The position numbers and the translations under genes were made by a program. From Pseudaminobacter soli (ex Li et al. 2025) (GTDB taxonomy: Bacteria; Pseudomonadota; Alphaproteobacteria; Rhizobiales; Rhizobiaceae), in contig NZ_PXYL01000011.1 of NCBI RefSeq assembly GCF_003012705.1, forward strand, positions 124,001 through 188,000: DNA of 64,000 nt, read 5' to 3'. Of the stretch, positions 7,421-16,893 are shown piece after piece (position 1 is the first letter of the stretch; the number at the start of each line of letters is the position of its first letter). The notes below the pieces were generated by a model. It did no database searches. It was not told the origin of the DNA and was given only the letters and a program-made list of their open reading frames with translations.

Positions 7421-8710
7421 TCACGCATTCGGCAACTTGGCGGCCAAAATCTTGTCGATGCGGCGGTTGTCGAGATCGACGACTTCGAAGCGCCAGCCCT
7501 GCGCGTCGACGCTTTCGCCCGTCGCGGGCAGGTGGTGCATATGCGCCAGCACGTAGCCGGCGACGGTTTCGTAGTCGCGGTTCTCCGGCAGGTCGATGTC
7601 GAGCAGGTCAGCCATCTCGTCGGCCGGCATGTAGCCCGCCAGGAGCCACGAGCCGTCCTCGCGCTGCACGGGGGCAAAATCGCTTTCGTCGATGTCGGCG
7701 CGGAACACGCCGGTGATCGCCTCGAGGATGTCGGCCGGCGTGACGATGCCTTCGAAATGGCCGTATTCGTCATGCACCAGCGCCATCGGTATGTCGGATT
7801 CCTTCAACGTGGCGAGCACGTCGAGCGCGTCCGCCTGGTCGTGGACGATCGGGGCGGGGCGTACGTGCTTGGCTGCATCGAAGCCACGGCCCAGCAGGAT
7901 GGTGGCGAGGATCTCGCGCGTCTGCACCACGCCCACCATCGCGTCGATGCTGCCTTCGCCGGCCGGCAGGCGGGAATGATGCGTCTCGATCAGAAGCTTG
8001 CGGATCGATGCCTCATCGGCATGCAGGTTTAACCAGTCGATCTCGGGGCGCGGCGTCATCACCGCGCGCACGGCGCGGTCGCCCAGGCGCATGACGCCCG
8101 CGATCATGCGGCGCTCGTCGGATTCGATCGTGCCATGATGCTCCGCCTCGGCGACAAGCATCTTGATCTCCTCGTCGGTGACCTTTTCTTCGCTCTCGCC
8201 GCGCTGGCCAAGAAGCCACAGCACGCTGCGGCCGGAGATATCGAGCAGCCAAACCAGCGGCGCGCCGGCCATGGCGAGCACGTTCATTATCGGCGCCACG
8301 CGTGCGGCGATCTGCTCCGGATTGCGCAGGGCAATCTGCTTGGGAACCAGCTCGCCGACGATGAGCGAGGCATAGGTGATGACAGCCACGACCAGGCCCA
8401 CGCCAAGCGCGTTGGCAACGCCGCTCGACATGCCGTTGTCCATGAGCATCTGGCTGAGACGCTGGCCCAGCGTGGCGCCCGAAAAGGCGCCCGATAGGAT
8501 GCCGACCAGCGTGATGCCGAATTGTACGGTGGAGAGGAAGCGGCCGGGATTGGAGCCGAGTTCCAGAGCGCGACCTGCGCCTCTGACGTCGCGGTCGATC
8601 ATCGCCTTGAGCCGGGCTGGCCTGGCCGAGACGATTGCAAGTTCAGACATGGCCAGGAGGCCGTTGACACAGATGAGGACGACGACGATAGCAAGTTCGA
8701 CGTATAACAT
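7421..8710 (-). CDS. Hemolysin-type membrane protein with CNNM (DUF21), CBS pair and CorC domains
   Basis: A 429-residue protein. The N-terminal DUF21/CNNM membrane domain has about four hydrophobic segments (residues 2-22, 55-75, 90-120 and 125-150). A CBS pair follows (about 205-330; RAVMTPRPEIDWL and IPMALVHDEYGHFEGIVT), then a C-terminal CorC_HlyC domain (about 345-425) ending IDKILAAKLPNA. Relatives (TlyC, YtfL, CorC, CNNM) affect Mg2+ or Co2+ transport; haemolysin is an old label. ATG 8710 has GGAG five bases upstream, whereas the ATG ten codons earlier (8740) has no ribosome site. It appears monocistronic. Confidence 0.88.
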   Translation of the reverse strand: MLYVELAIVVVLICVNGLLAMSELAIVSARPARLKAMIDRDVRGAGRALELGSNPGRFLSTVQFGITLVGILSGAFSGATLGQRLSQMLMDNGMSSGVANALGVGLVVAVITYASLIVGELVPKQIALRNPEQIAARVAPIMNVLAMAGAPLVWLLDISGRSVLWLLGQRGESEEKVTDEEIKMLVAEAEHHGTIESDERRMIAGVMRLGDRAVRAVMTPRPEIDWLNLHADEASIRKLLIETHHSRLPAGEGSIDAMVGVVQTREILATILLGRGFDAAKHVRPAPIVHDQADALDVLATLKESDIPMALVHDEYGHFEGIVTPADILEAITGVFRADIDESDFAPVQREDGSWLLAGYMPADEMADLLDIDLPENRDYETVAGYVLAHMHHLPATGESVDAQGWRFEVVDLDNRRIDKILAAKLPNA

Positions 8711-9169
8711 CGCCGCTCCATAGCATTGCCGCAGGGTCATCGAAAATAGGCCGGGCCGATTTTTGTTGCGTGGGAGCGTGATGACGCACTTGTTGTCACC
8801 TTGGCGCAGTATGAAACCCGGCCAACAGCCAAGCGGGGCGTGAAGTTATCCGGTTGCGCCTGCCGTATTTTTCACGTTATGAGTGCGCCCTATTTTCATC
8901 AGCTCCGGTTTTTGACTTTGCCCACATAACCGCCGGTCTCCGCAGTTCTACCCGATAGCAGCAGTAATGCAGTCGCGTTGCTGAACCATTTATTCTGCGT
9001 TCTTCGAGGTGGCGGTTGAGACTGGTATGGCAGGCTGGACTGCTGCCGGGCATTGCTCGCTCCGGCGTTCGCTCCTCAATCGCCCTCGAATTTCCTGTCA
9101 CATCGCGCCTCCGTGCGAGGCTTCTCAGCGCCGTCTTGACGAACTTCCCAGCGAGGAAGGCAAGCCGGC
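8711..9169. other. Gene-free interval, no supported element
   Basis: About 460 bases between two divergent genes. Only short open frames without motif or ribosome-site support are present, and I see no strong hairpin. It presumably holds the promoters of both flanking genes. Confidence 0.5.
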
Positions 9170-9805
9170 ATGTCCAGCACTCTCCATGTCCAATGGATCG
9201 TTACTTCACTCATCGCACCGCGTCCGTGGCTCACCTGTGGCCGATGCGGCGGCATCAAACCCTTTCAGAGCAGCGGCAAAGCAAGACTGAATGCCAATGG
9301 CAAACGGCTCGACGCCTGGCTCATCTACAAATGCAGCGACTGCGAAAACACCTGGAACCGGCCGCTGTTCGAGCGCCGCAATGTCCGGGATATCGATCCT
9401 CTGCTGCTCGAGGCGCTCCAGGCCAATGACCATCGCCGGATCGAGGTGTTTGCCTTCGATATCGACGGCCTGCGGCGCAGTGCCGGACGCATAGAAGAGT
9501 TCGGCGAAGCAAGAGTGGCCAAGCAAGTGCTGACTGGAGATCCGGCGTCGTTCGACGGCATTCGGATCGATTTGCGCGTTCCCTTGCCATGCTGCCTGCG
9601 ACTGGACCGGCTGCTGGCTGCCGAACTCGGTGTGTCGCGCACGAAGATCCATGACCTTCATGATGCGGGCGTGCTCAAGCTGTCACCGAAAGGCGAACGC
9701 ACGCTCCGACGGCCTGTTCGTGAAGGGATGTTTTTCGAACTGGATGCTTCTTCGGTCGGCGAACAAGTGCTCGCTCAGGCGGTGACAGGTTCAGCAACAG
9801 GCTGA
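9170..9805 (+). CDS. DUF1062 domain-containing protein
   Basis: A 211-residue protein matching the DUF1062 pattern. A zinc-ribbon-like pair CGRC (about 23-26) and CSDC (about 55-58) is followed by NTWNRPLFERRNV. The C-terminal half contains LRLDRLLAAELGVSRTKIHD, which resembles an S4-type RNA-binding segment. The two CxxC pairs suggest bound zinc. The function is unknown; an RNA or ribosome role is only suggested by the S4-like part. It is convergent with the extensin-like gene. Confidence 0.8.
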   Translation: MSSTLHVQWIVTSLIAPRPWLTCGRCGGIKPFQSSGKARLNANGKRLDAWLIYKCSDCENTWNRPLFERRNVRDIDPLLLEALQANDHRRIEVFAFDIDGLRRSAGRIEEFGEARVAKQVLTGDPASFDGIRIDLRVPLPCCLRLDRLLAAELGVSRTKIHDLHDAGVLKLSPKGERTLRRPVREGMFFELDASSVGEQVLAQAVTGSATG

Positions 9806-9811
9806 CGACCG

Positions 9812-9843
9812 CGTCGCCTGTCGTCGGTTACCGGCAGGCGACG
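9812..9843. terminator. Convergent hairpin
   Basis: A perfect 9-bp inverted repeat (CGTCGCCTG with CAGGCGACG) spans the end of the convergent DUF1062 and extensin-like genes and overlaps the last codons of the latter. No T-run follows, so its terminator role is uncertain. Confidence 0.35.
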
Positions 9844-10844
9844 TAGCCGTTCTTGCGCGGCTTGATGTCGAAGTGGAAATGGTTGCGATGGTCGTAGTTG
9901 TAGCCGGGGCCGAGCACGGTGGTGAAATAGTCGCAGCCATCGGCCCGCACCGTGTTGAGAAAGCCCTTTTCGCGGAAGGCGAACCAGCCGGGCTTGCGCA
10001 CGTCGATGTCCTTGCCGCTGGTCAGCTCGATGCGCATGACGTCGAGCGCGTTGCCCCTGGAATGCTCTGACGGGACAGTGGTCCGCGCGATGCGGCGGCA
10101 GGAATAGCTCGAACCCTGGTGGATGGTCCGGACACCCGACCAGTAGCGCCAGCGGGCGGCCGGCACCAGCTCGCTGCGGGTCCAGCGCGAGAAGGTCGCC
10201 GCCATGCGGCAGCTGAGCGTCGCGGCCGGCTTCATCTGCACGCTGCCTATGGCCGAGACGAGAACCGGATAGTCGATGCGGCAGGCGCCGCCATCGTTGA
10301 TCGGCGCCAGGTTGCGGAAAGTCACGCCGAGACGTTTCAGGTCATTACGGCAGGCGACCTCATCTGCCGGCATCGCGGCGCCAGGCGACATCGGCGTGTT
10401 CATGCGCGGATAGGCGACCATCGTCGGGTTCGAGGGGACCAGCGTCTGCAAGCCTGTCGGCCTCACCGCAGCGGGCGGAATGACTGCGGCGACCTGCGTC
10501 TGGGGCTCGGCCTGCTCGAGCGAAGGCTTGCTGGCTTGGGCCGGGCCCTCGGTTTCGTAGTCCTCGTACGAACCGCCCACCGATGTCGGCGGCTCCATGG
10601 GAGCAAGCGCTGCCCCCATCGGGGCAGGGGCAGGTTCGTTGGCGGTGTATGCCGGTACCGGCTGCATGACCCTTGGCGGAACGGCCGATGTCTGCAGGCC
10701 CACGTCGACCTCCGGGCGCAACACGCCCTCGGTGCTGCACGAGGTGACGATCGCGGCAATCAATGCTGCGGCGCCGATTGCGGAGGCGCGAGCGATGCCA
10801 AATCGCCGTGCCCCTGCTCGCGCGGCATGAAGTTTTTGGGCCAT
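9828..10844 (-). CDS. Extensin-like C-terminal domain protein, probable lipoprotein
   Basis: A 338-residue exported protein. A basic N-terminus and hydrophobic stretch (GAAALIAAIVTSC) end in a plausible lipobox cysteine near residue 36. A proline/alanine-rich low-complexity region covers about 40-160. The extensin-like domain follows (about 160-338), with CRNDLKRLGVTFRNL, the SEHSRGNALDVMRI segment and DHRNHFHFD near the end. The SxHxxGxAxD and HxHxD arrangement is that of D-Ala-D-Ala metallopeptidase-like folds, so it may be a periplasmic peptidoglycan enzyme. A paralogue with the same domain lies directly upstream on the same strand. Confidence 0.8.
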   Translation of the reverse strand: MAQKLHAARAGARRFGIARASAIGAAALIAAIVTSCSTEGVLRPEVDVGLQTSAVPPRVMQPVPAYTANEPAPAPMGAALAPMEPPTSVGGSYEDYETEGPAQASKPSLEQAEPQTQVAAVIPPAAVRPTGLQTLVPSNPTMVAYPRMNTPMSPGAAMPADEVACRNDLKRLGVTFRNLAPINDGGACRIDYPVLVSAIGSVQMKPAATLSCRMAATFSRWTRSELVPAARWRYWSGVRTIHQGSSYSCRRIARTTVPSEHSRGNALDVMRIELTSGKDIDVRKPGWFAFREKGFLNTVRADGCDYFTTVLGPGYNYDHRNHFHFDIKPRKNGYVACR

Positions 10845-10939
10845 TCGCGGCTTCCTATCCTGAAGTCGGCAGGATAGGTCGCGAGGGTAAAGGAATGGTC
10901 AGCGCCGGGGTTTACGCCTGTGGCGCGAATGCGGCTTTT

Positions 10940-11857
10940 CTATTCGCAGAATGTGCCGCCATGCCTGCGCGGTTCGAGGTCGAAATGCAGATGCCGGGCA
11001 TGGTCGGCATCGCTGCCTGGCCCGAGAACGGTCTTGAACGGACCGCAAGCGGCCTTGCGGATATCGGCGAGGAATTTTGCGGCCTTCTCGTCCGGGGCGG
11101 TTTCGACGTCTATCTCGGTGCCTTTCGAAAGGCTGAAATGACCGATGTCGAGCGCATTGCCGAAGGCATGTTCGGATAGCTTGGCGGCGCCGTTGCGCGG
11201 GCGGCAGGCATAGGCGGAGACCTGAGATACCGATTTGAGCTCTTCGCCATAGGTGTTCCTCGCTGCCGGGGCGATGATGTTTTCCGCAAAGCGCGCTGCT
11301 GCCTCGGCCAGGCTGCAGTTCATCAGCGCGTCCGGTTCGAGCTCGATGCCTTTGCCGAGCGTCTTCACGGAGATCGGATAGGGCAGGGCGCAACCGGAGG
11401 TGCTGCTTTCGGGCGGGCGTTCCTCAAAGCGGACACCGAGTGCATTCAGTCTTGCCCGGCAGGCGGCTTCGTCCGCCGGCATGATGGCCGAGCGTGGTGC
11501 GTTTGAACGCGGGTCCGGTGGCTCGACCTTGTCGGTATCCTGGGATTTGCCAGTGGGCGGCGCTCGTGCCGGAGCTTTCTCGGGCAAAGGTGCCCTGTCG
11601 GGAGTCGCAGGGTCTTCGCCATTTGGCGTAGCAGCCTCACCTGTCTTGCCGCCCTCGGCGTCCGGGCGCGGTTCGGGCACGGGCGTGCCGCCGAGCCTTG
11701 CGGGTGGAATATTTCCCGCGGGCGGCGAAAAGACCTTCGGCACTGGAACCTTCTGCGGCAGTGCCATCGACTGGGCCTTTGCGGAATTTACGCAAAGCAG
11801 CGCCATGGCCAGCGCGGGCAGAAGTGTCGCGAAAATTCCGTGCGAAAACTTCTTCAT
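10940..11857 (-). CDS. Extensin-like C-terminal domain protein (second copy)
   Basis: A 305-residue protein with a signal peptide (MKKFSHGIFATLLPALAMAL, cleavage likely after SAKA). A proline-rich disordered region (about 25-125) is followed by an extensin-like domain (about 125-305) with CRARLNALGVRFEERP, LSEHAFGNALDIGHF and DADHARHLHFD. It shares the domain and the metal-ligand-like His/Asp pattern with the next gene but little of the linker, so the pair looks like an old tandem duplication. A GTG two codons earlier (11863) is an alternative start. Neither start has a strong ribosome site. Probable peptidoglycan-modifying periplasmic protein. Confidence 0.8.
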   Translation of the reverse strand: MKKFSHGIFATLLPALAMALLCVNSAKAQSMALPQKVPVPKVFSPPAGNIPPARLGGTPVPEPRPDAEGGKTGEAATPNGEDPATPDRAPLPEKAPARAPPTGKSQDTDKVEPPDPRSNAPRSAIMPADEAACRARLNALGVRFEERPPESSTSGCALPYPISVKTLGKGIELEPDALMNCSLAEAAARFAENIIAPAARNTYGEELKSVSQVSAYACRPRNGAAKLSEHAFGNALDIGHFSLSKGTEIDVETAPDEKAAKFLADIRKAACGPFKTVLGPGSDADHARHLHFDLEPRRHGGTFCE

Positions 11858-11922
11858 CGGCACAGCAACGGTGACATCGCTGTACCGGTTGCCGCATGCC
11901 GATCACGAATGGTGTCGCGCTG

Positions 11923-12387
11923 TCACGCGCCGATGGCTTCGAGCCCTTCTTCGAGCCAGTCGCCCAGCATGGGCAAGCCGAGCAGATATTTGGCGGTGCG
12001 GTTGTTGCCGCGCCGGCGCGCTTCGGTCACCGCCTCTTGCCATTCCGAGGCCTCGTAGTCGCCGCGGCCGACCCAGACCAGCGCGACGAGTTCGGCCGCC
12101 TCGTCGACATTCAGGTCGTCGATGAGCTCGCGCAGTTCCTCTTCGGTGAGGTTTTCAGACTCTTCCTCGGCAAGTCCGTCATGGGCATGGCTTTCGTGCG
12201 CCTCGCCGTCGATCGCAACCTCGTGTTCGGCGCCATCGAAATAGTCGTCGTTCACGGCCGCGCTGATCGCCTTCGCCTTTTCGATGAAGAGGCGAACGGT
12301 GTCGGGACCGATAGTCAGATCCCATTCCCTGTCGGACTTTGACTCCACAGGCGTCGTCCTTGCCCCGCTTTGCGGATGATAGCCCAT
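11923..12387 (-). CDS. DUF3775 domain-containing protein
   Basis: A 154-residue cytoplasmic protein without signal peptide or membrane span. Acidic stretches around AEEESENLTEEELRELIDD precede the conserved part LNVDEAAELVALVWVGRGDY and the ending YLLGLPMLGDWLEEGLEA, which is the DUF3775 pattern common in Rhizobiales. No function is known. It is divergent from the DUF486 gene. Confidence 0.75.
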   Translation of the reverse strand: MGYHPQSGARTTPVESKSDREWDLTIGPDTVRLFIEKAKAISAAVNDDYFDGAEHEVAIDGEAHESHAHDGLAEEESENLTEEELRELIDDLNVDEAAELVALVWVGRGDYEASEWQEAVTEARRRGNNRTAKYLLGLPMLGDWLEEGLEAIGA

Positions 12388-12507
12388 TTGCGGACAACGT
12401 CACGCGCGATGTTGGACAAGATGGGTCAGATGGCGCCGCGAGGGCGGTTGACACGGAGAAATGATTTCCTGAAATGGTACTTCTCCCCCAACAAATGGCT
12501 TCCCCCC

Positions 12508-12858
12508 ATGTCCTTCCTGTTGTCGCCCAAGATCGCGCCGGTCCTGATGCTGGTCGCCTCGAACGTCTTCATGACGTTTGCCTGGTACGGTCATCTCAAA
12601 TTCAAGAGCGCGCCGCTCTACATGGCGGTCATCGTGAGCTGGATGATTGCCTTCCTTGAATACTGGCTCGCGGTTCCGGCCAATCGCATCGGCAGCCAGG
12701 CCTATTCGGCGGCCGAGCTGAAGACCATTCAGGAAGTCGTCACGCTGACGGTCTTTGCGGTGTTCTCGGTGTTCTACCTCAAGGAAGCGCTGACCTGGAA
12801 CCATGCGCTCGGCTTTGCGCTGATCGCAGGCGGCGCGGCCCTGATCTTCAGGGCCTGA
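12508..12858 (+). CDS. DMT family protein (DUF486)
   Basis: A 116-residue integral membrane protein with four predicted helices (APVLMLVASNVFMTFAWYGHL; YMAVIVSWMIAFLEYWLAV; VVTLTVFAVFSVFYL; GFALIAGGAALIF). Length and sequence fit DUF486, a small four-helix relative of drug/metabolite exporters that usually works as a dimer. ATG 12508 begins the family N-terminus, and longer upstream frames lack support. Substrate unknown. The next gene, an EamA exporter, ends 19 bases away on the other strand. Confidence 0.85.
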   Translation: MSFLLSPKIAPVLMLVASNVFMTFAWYGHLKFKSAPLYMAVIVSWMIAFLEYWLAVPANRIGSQAYSAAELKTIQEVVTLTVFAVFSVFYLKEALTWNHALGFALIAGGAALIFRA

Positions 12859-12876
12859 CGCTTTTCTTGTAACGGG

Positions 12877-13815
12877 TCAGGCCGTTTCCGAGGCGCGGTC
12901 CCTGACCAGCAATGCCGGCAGCACCTCGACGGCAAGGATCGCCGCGAAGATCAGGCTGCAGCCGAGGAAACCGCTAGGGGGCAGCCGCTCGCCCAGGATC
13001 AACGCGCCGAACAGGGCGGCAAACAGCGCTTCGGACGACAGGAAGATCGCCGCCTGCGCCGCGCTGGTGTAGCGCTGGCCGATCACCTGTAGGGTGAAGG
13101 CGATGCCGCCGGAGAAGATGCCGGCATAGGCGATTTCGGGCGCAGCGATGCGGATCGCGCTCCAGTCGATCGGCTCGTGAATAAACGCGATGGCCAGTCC
13201 AGTGACGGCGCAGATCGCAAATTGCGTCACCGCCAACGTGATCGGCCGGCCGGTGCCGGATGCAGCCCGCGCGATGAAGATGACCTGCATGGCGCAGAAA
13301 CCACCCGCCAGGACGGTCAGCCAGTCGCCCACGGTGAGCCGGTCGATTGCGCCGCCCGAAAGGAACCAGATGCCGGCAAAGGCGGTCAGCGCCGCGGGCC
13401 AGACGATCGGGTGCGGCCAATTGCGGAAGAGGACGACCGCAAACAGCGGCGTCATCACCACGTAGAGGCCGGTGAGGAAGCCCGAATTGGTGACCGTGGT
13501 GTAGAGCAGGCCGACCTGCTGGAAGACGATCGCGCCCAGCATCATCAGCCCGACCCAGAGAAAGGCGAGCCAGTTGCGCATGGTCAGCTTTTGCCTGGCG
13601 CGGCGTCCCTCCCGTATCGCAAAAGGCAGCACTGCCAGCGTCGCCAGCGTGAAGCGCAGGCCGATGAACACGAAAGGCCCGATCGAGCCCATGGCGGACG
13701 ATTGGGCGACAAAGCCCATGCCCCACATGGCACCGGCAAGCAATAGAAGCAGATTGGCCTGGATACGGGTCATTTCTGATGTTCGGCTGGCTGGAGAAGA
13801 TTGGGCGCTTGTCAT
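12877..13815 (-). CDS. EamA/DMT family transporter
   Basis: A 312-residue inner-membrane protein with ten hydrophobic segments in two homologous EamA halves (about 18-145 and 155-300). Motifs include LLAGAMWGMGFVAQ in the first helix and LSSEALFAALFGALILGE near the end, both typical of RhaT/EamA exporters of metabolites, amino acids or drugs. The direction and substrate cannot be predicted. MTRIQ at 13773 is an alternative start. Not obviously in an operon. Confidence 0.88.
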   Translation of the reverse strand: MTSAQSSPASRTSEMTRIQANLLLLLAGAMWGMGFVAQSSAMGSIGPFVFIGLRFTLATLAVLPFAIREGRRARQKLTMRNWLAFLWVGLMMLGAIVFQQVGLLYTTVTNSGFLTGLYVVMTPLFAVVLFRNWPHPIVWPAALTAFAGIWFLSGGAIDRLTVGDWLTVLAGGFCAMQVIFIARAASGTGRPITLAVTQFAICAVTGLAIAFIHEPIDWSAIRIAAPEIAYAGIFSGGIAFTLQVIGQRYTSAAQAAIFLSSEALFAALFGALILGERLPPSGFLGCSLIFAAILAVEVLPALLVRDRASETA

Positions 13816-13891
13816 AGCATCGCGGCTTGTGGCGACAAGGGGCCACGGGTGGCATCAGGATAGCCACACGGCATTGAGGGAAAATTTTCGC

Positions 13892-14932
13892 ATGCGTTTG
13901 CTTCTGGTCACGGCGTTGCTGTGCGTTTGCGGGGTGTCGGCAGCTTCAGCCGGCTCCTACAAGCAGATCAAGGATTTCGAGGTTTCCTGTTCGGTGGCTT
14001 TGGCCTGCCGGATCCAGACGCCGGCGAAGTCGCCCGCGCATCCGGCTGTCAGCGCCTTCACGCTTTCGCGCAAGGCCGGGCCTGATGCGCCGCTGGAAGT
14101 GCTGGTGGCCGCGCCCGAAGCTCTGGCTGGCGGCAGCGACATCGGGTTCGTCGCCGATGGCAAGGAGGTGCTTAAGCTTCCGCTCGCCAAGGCCAGTCGC
14201 AACGAAGAAACCGGCGAATACGGCTTTCCGGGCGACCCAGAGACGATGAAGCTGCTCGATGCGCTGCGCAATGCAAGCAAGCTGGAGATCGCCTACAAAT
14301 CGGGCGCAGGCGAAGGGCGCTCCACTTTCTCGCTTGCGGGGCTGGTCGGTGCGCTGATCTTCACCGACGAGGCGCAGGGGCGGCTGAAGGCCAAGGATGC
14401 GCTGCAGGTGAAGGGCGAGGGCACCAGTCCGACGATCGACGTGCGCGAGATCTCGTCTATCGCCGACGTTCCGGAGGCGATCCGCGGACGCTTCAAGGAT
14501 ACCGGCAGTTGCAGCTTCTACGATGAAGGCCAATTCGGTTATGGCGGGTTTGACGCTGCCGTGGGGAATGATCTCCGCCTGCTGGTGCTGCCTTGCGGTG
14601 ATGCCGGTGCCTATAACCAACCTTTCGCGGTCTTTGTCGACCGGGGCAGCGAGATTGATCAGCTTGCTCTGCCTGACATGTCCGACGAGGGGCCGACGAC
14701 CGTCTGGCAAGCCTGGAATATCGATTGGGACCAGTCGGCGCGGGTTATGACAGCCTTCTTCAAGGGGCGCGGCCTTGGTGACTGCGGCAGCTGGAATAAG
14801 TGGAAGCTCCGCACCGAGGGTGACGGCCCGGCCTTCGTGCTTCTGGAAGCACGCGCCAAGGGCGAGTGCGATGGCGAATATGGCGGCGGGCCGGAAAAAT
14901 GGCCGGCGCTCTGGCCGCTGCACGCCAAATAG
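13892..14932 (+). CDS. DUF1176 domain-containing secreted protein
   Basis: A 346-residue protein with a clear signal peptide (MRLLLVTALLCVCGVSAASA, cleavage after ASA). The mature part fits DUF1176: an N-terminal FEVSCSVALACRI disulphide-like pair, a central domain, and a C-terminal repeat of GSCSFYDEGQFGYGGF and LGDCGSWNKWKL with paired cysteines. It is probably periplasmic. The family's function is unknown. The long in-frame extension upstream of 13892 was discarded because the signal peptide starts here. Confidence 0.8.
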   Translation: MRLLLVTALLCVCGVSAASAGSYKQIKDFEVSCSVALACRIQTPAKSPAHPAVSAFTLSRKAGPDAPLEVLVAAPEALAGGSDIGFVADGKEVLKLPLAKASRNEETGEYGFPGDPETMKLLDALRNASKLEIAYKSGAGEGRSTFSLAGLVGALIFTDEAQGRLKAKDALQVKGEGTSPTIDVREISSIADVPEAIRGRFKDTGSCSFYDEGQFGYGGFDAAVGNDLRLLVLPCGDAGAYNQPFAVFVDRGSEIDQLALPDMSDEGPTTVWQAWNIDWDQSARVMTAFFKGRGLGDCGSWNKWKLRTEGDGPAFVLLEARAKGECDGEYGGGPEKWPALWPLHAK

Positions 14933-15028
14933 GCGCTCTGCTTTATGAAGTTTTTGGTGCGTCGGGAAGAGTCGAGGGCTCGGCGGCGTTAGCGCGTCAT
15001 ACGAAGTTTTTTTGAGGAGGACTTTCCG

Positions 15029-15586
15029 ATGCGCATACGCCTCGCCGCTCAGGCTGCCTGCCTGATGCTTGCTCTTCCGCTCACCGGTGCTGTCGCGTTC
15101 GCTGCCGAAGATGGTGGGCCGGGAACCGGCAGCAGCGGTCCAACCGTCTCCCAGTGCAAGAAGGGCGAGGCGTGGGACAAGAAGCGCAGCAAATGCGTCG
15201 CCGCCAAGAAGCAGAGCATGCTCGACGATGACAGCATCTACGCCGCCGGGCGGGACCTGGCCATGGTTGGCCGCTATGGCGAGGCGATCGAGGTCCTCAG
15301 CCTTGCCGCCAACAAATCCGATCCGCGTATCCTGAATTATCTCGGCTATTCGCACCGCAAGCAGGGGCGAGTGCTGGTCGGCCTTGGCTATTACGAGGAA
15401 GCATTGCGCATCGATCCCAACTACACGTTGGTGCGGGAATATCTCGGCGAAGCGCATCTCCAACTCGGCGACGTGATGGCCGCGCGTCGGCAGCTGGCTG
15501 AGATCGAAATGCGTTGTGGCAAGGGCTGCGAGGAATATGCCGACCTCTCGGCACAGATAGATGCCTTCGTCAAAACGAAGGGCTGA
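15029..15586 (+). CDS. Secreted tetratricopeptide repeat protein
   Basis: A 185-residue protein with a signal peptide (RIRLAAQAACLMLALPLTGA, ending AFA). A short Cys pair region (SQCKKGEAWDKKRSKCV) and then about two to three TPR units (about 70-150; YGEAIEVLSLAANKSDPRILNYLGYSHRK and GYYEEALRIDPNYTLVREYLGEAHL patterns) follow. TPRs mediate protein contacts, so a periplasmic scaffold is likely. The ribosome site GAGGAGGA lies eight bases before ATG. A strong hairpin lies between this gene and the convergent dehydrogenase. Confidence 0.82.
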   Translation: MRIRLAAQAACLMLALPLTGAVAFAAEDGGPGTGSSGPTVSQCKKGEAWDKKRSKCVAAKKQSMLDDDSIYAAGRDLAMVGRYGEAIEVLSLAANKSDPRILNYLGYSHRKQGRVLVGLGYYEEALRIDPNYTLVREYLGEAHLQLGDVMAARRQLAEIEMRCGKGCEEYADLSAQIDAFVKTKG

Positions 15587-15620
15587 GACGCGGACAACCT
15601 CCCGAAAGCGGAAGCTCAGC

Positions 15621-15647
15621 GCGCGCGCCGTCGAAGCGGGCGCGCGC
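15621..15647. terminator. Convergent GC hairpin
   Basis: A perfect 9-bp stem (GCGCGCGCC with GGCGCGCGC) and a 9-base loop separate two convergent genes. No clear T-run is present. Confidence 0.5.
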
Positions 15648-15653
15648 AGTTCG

Positions 15654-16811
15654 CTATTTCGCGCGCGACAGGCGGATGATCTGGCCGTCCTCTTCGTCGG
15701 TCAGCAGCCACACCGAGCCGTCGGGCGCCTCCCGCACATCGCGGATGCGGCCGAAGGCGCCCTTGAACATGCGCTCCTCGCCGGTGATCTTGCCTTGCGC
15801 GTCGCGGGTCAGGCGGGCAATGAGCTCGAATTTCAGCGCCCCCACCAGAAGATCATTCTTCCATTCGGGGAACATGCTGCCCTCATAGATAGCAAGCCCG
15901 GATGGCGCGATGGAAGGGTCCCAGTAATATAGAGGCTGCTCGTAGCCGGGGGCGGCCGTGCCGATGCCGATCTTGGCGCCGGAATAGTCGCGGCCATAGG
16001 TGATGATCGGCCAGCCATAATTCTTGCCGGCTTCGGGCCGGTTGACCTCGTCGCCGCCCATAGGGCCGTGCTCCGTCGTGATCAGCCCCTTGGTGAGCGG
16101 ATCATAGGCGGCGCCCTGAATATTGCGGTGCCCCTTGGACCATAGGGCCGGCAGGCCCTTCTTGCCGTCTGCATATGGATTGTCCGGGGGGATCGAGCCG
16201 TCGGGCTCGACGCGCAGCACAGCGCCGGCGCTGTCGTGCTTGTCCTGCGCCCGCATGCCTTCGCCACGGTCGCCGGTGGTGATGAACAATGTGCCGTCCG
16301 GCGCGAACACCAGCCGCGAGCCGAACTGGAGCGGCGAAGAGGTCTTTTTCTTCATCGAATAGATGATCTTCACGTCCTCCAACCGTGCGTTCTCGCCTTC
16401 ACGCACCAGTTTTCCGCGAGCGGCGGCAGTACCTGAGCCACCCTTGCCGGGCTCGGCGAAGGTGAAGAAGACCAGCTGATCGGACGCAAAATTCAGTGAC
16501 GCGACAACGTCGAGCAGGCCACCTTGCCCGTGCACGGCGATTTTCGGCAGGCCCGCGATCGGCTTGGACAGCTTGCCGTCCGAAAAGATGCGCATGCGTC
16601 CAGGGCGCTCCGTGACGATGACGTCGCCGCTGGGCAAAAAGGCGAGCCCCCATGGATGTTCGAGCCCGCTGGCCAGAATGTCAGCCTGGACTTTGACCTC
16701 TTTCGTGTCGAAAACGCGCGGCGCCGCAGCGGCTGCGACGAGGCCGGTGCAGAGAAGCAGAAGCGCAAAAACCCAGGCAAACGACTTTGTCGGGCGCATA
16801 AGGTCGGACAT
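15654..16811 (-). CDS. PQQ-dependent aldose/sugar dehydrogenase (Asd/YliI-like)
   Basis: A 385-residue exported six-bladed propeller enzyme of the soluble glucose/aldose dehydrogenase family. It has a signal peptide ([20 protein letters not shown]). Family blocks include [20 protein letters not shown], the HGQGGLLDV segment that holds the catalytic His, [26 protein letters not shown] and GKNYGWP. It oxidises sugars in the periplasm with PQQ. No PQQ synthesis genes are in this window. MRPTK at 16799 is an alternative start. Monocistronic and divergent from greA. Confidence 0.88.
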   Translation of the reverse strand: MSDLMRPTKSFAWVFALLLLCTGLVAAAAAPRVFDTKEVKVQADILASGLEHPWGLAFLPSGDVIVTERPGRMRIFSDGKLSKPIAGLPKIAVHGQGGLLDVVASLNFASDQLVFFTFAEPGKGGSGTAAARGKLVREGENARLEDVKIIYSMKKKTSSPLQFGSRLVFAPDGTLFITTGDRGEGMRAQDKHDSAGAVLRVEPDGSIPPDNPYADGKKGLPALWSKGHRNIQGAAYDPLTKGLITTEHGPMGGDEVNRPEAGKNYGWPIITYGRDYSGAKIGIGTAAPGYEQPLYYWDPSIAPSGLAIYEGSMFPEWKNDLLVGALKFELIARLTRDAQGKITGEERMFKGAFGRIRDVREAPDGSVWLLTDEEDGQIIRLSRAK

Positions 16812-16893
16812 AAGCGACGTGAGACGAGAAGCAAGGCCTTTCGCCCATTGCCGCAGACCCCTCCGCTGTGTGGATTTTATGCCGCATTCTTTT

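Noticed and set aside
7421-8710. A haemolysin
   Set aside because: The DUF21-CBS-CorC layout points to a metal-transport-related membrane protein; the haemolysin label is historical.
13946-15463. A 505-codon minus-strand frame across the DUF1176 and TPR genes
   Set aside because: It covers two signal-peptide-bearing plus-strand genes and shows no domain.
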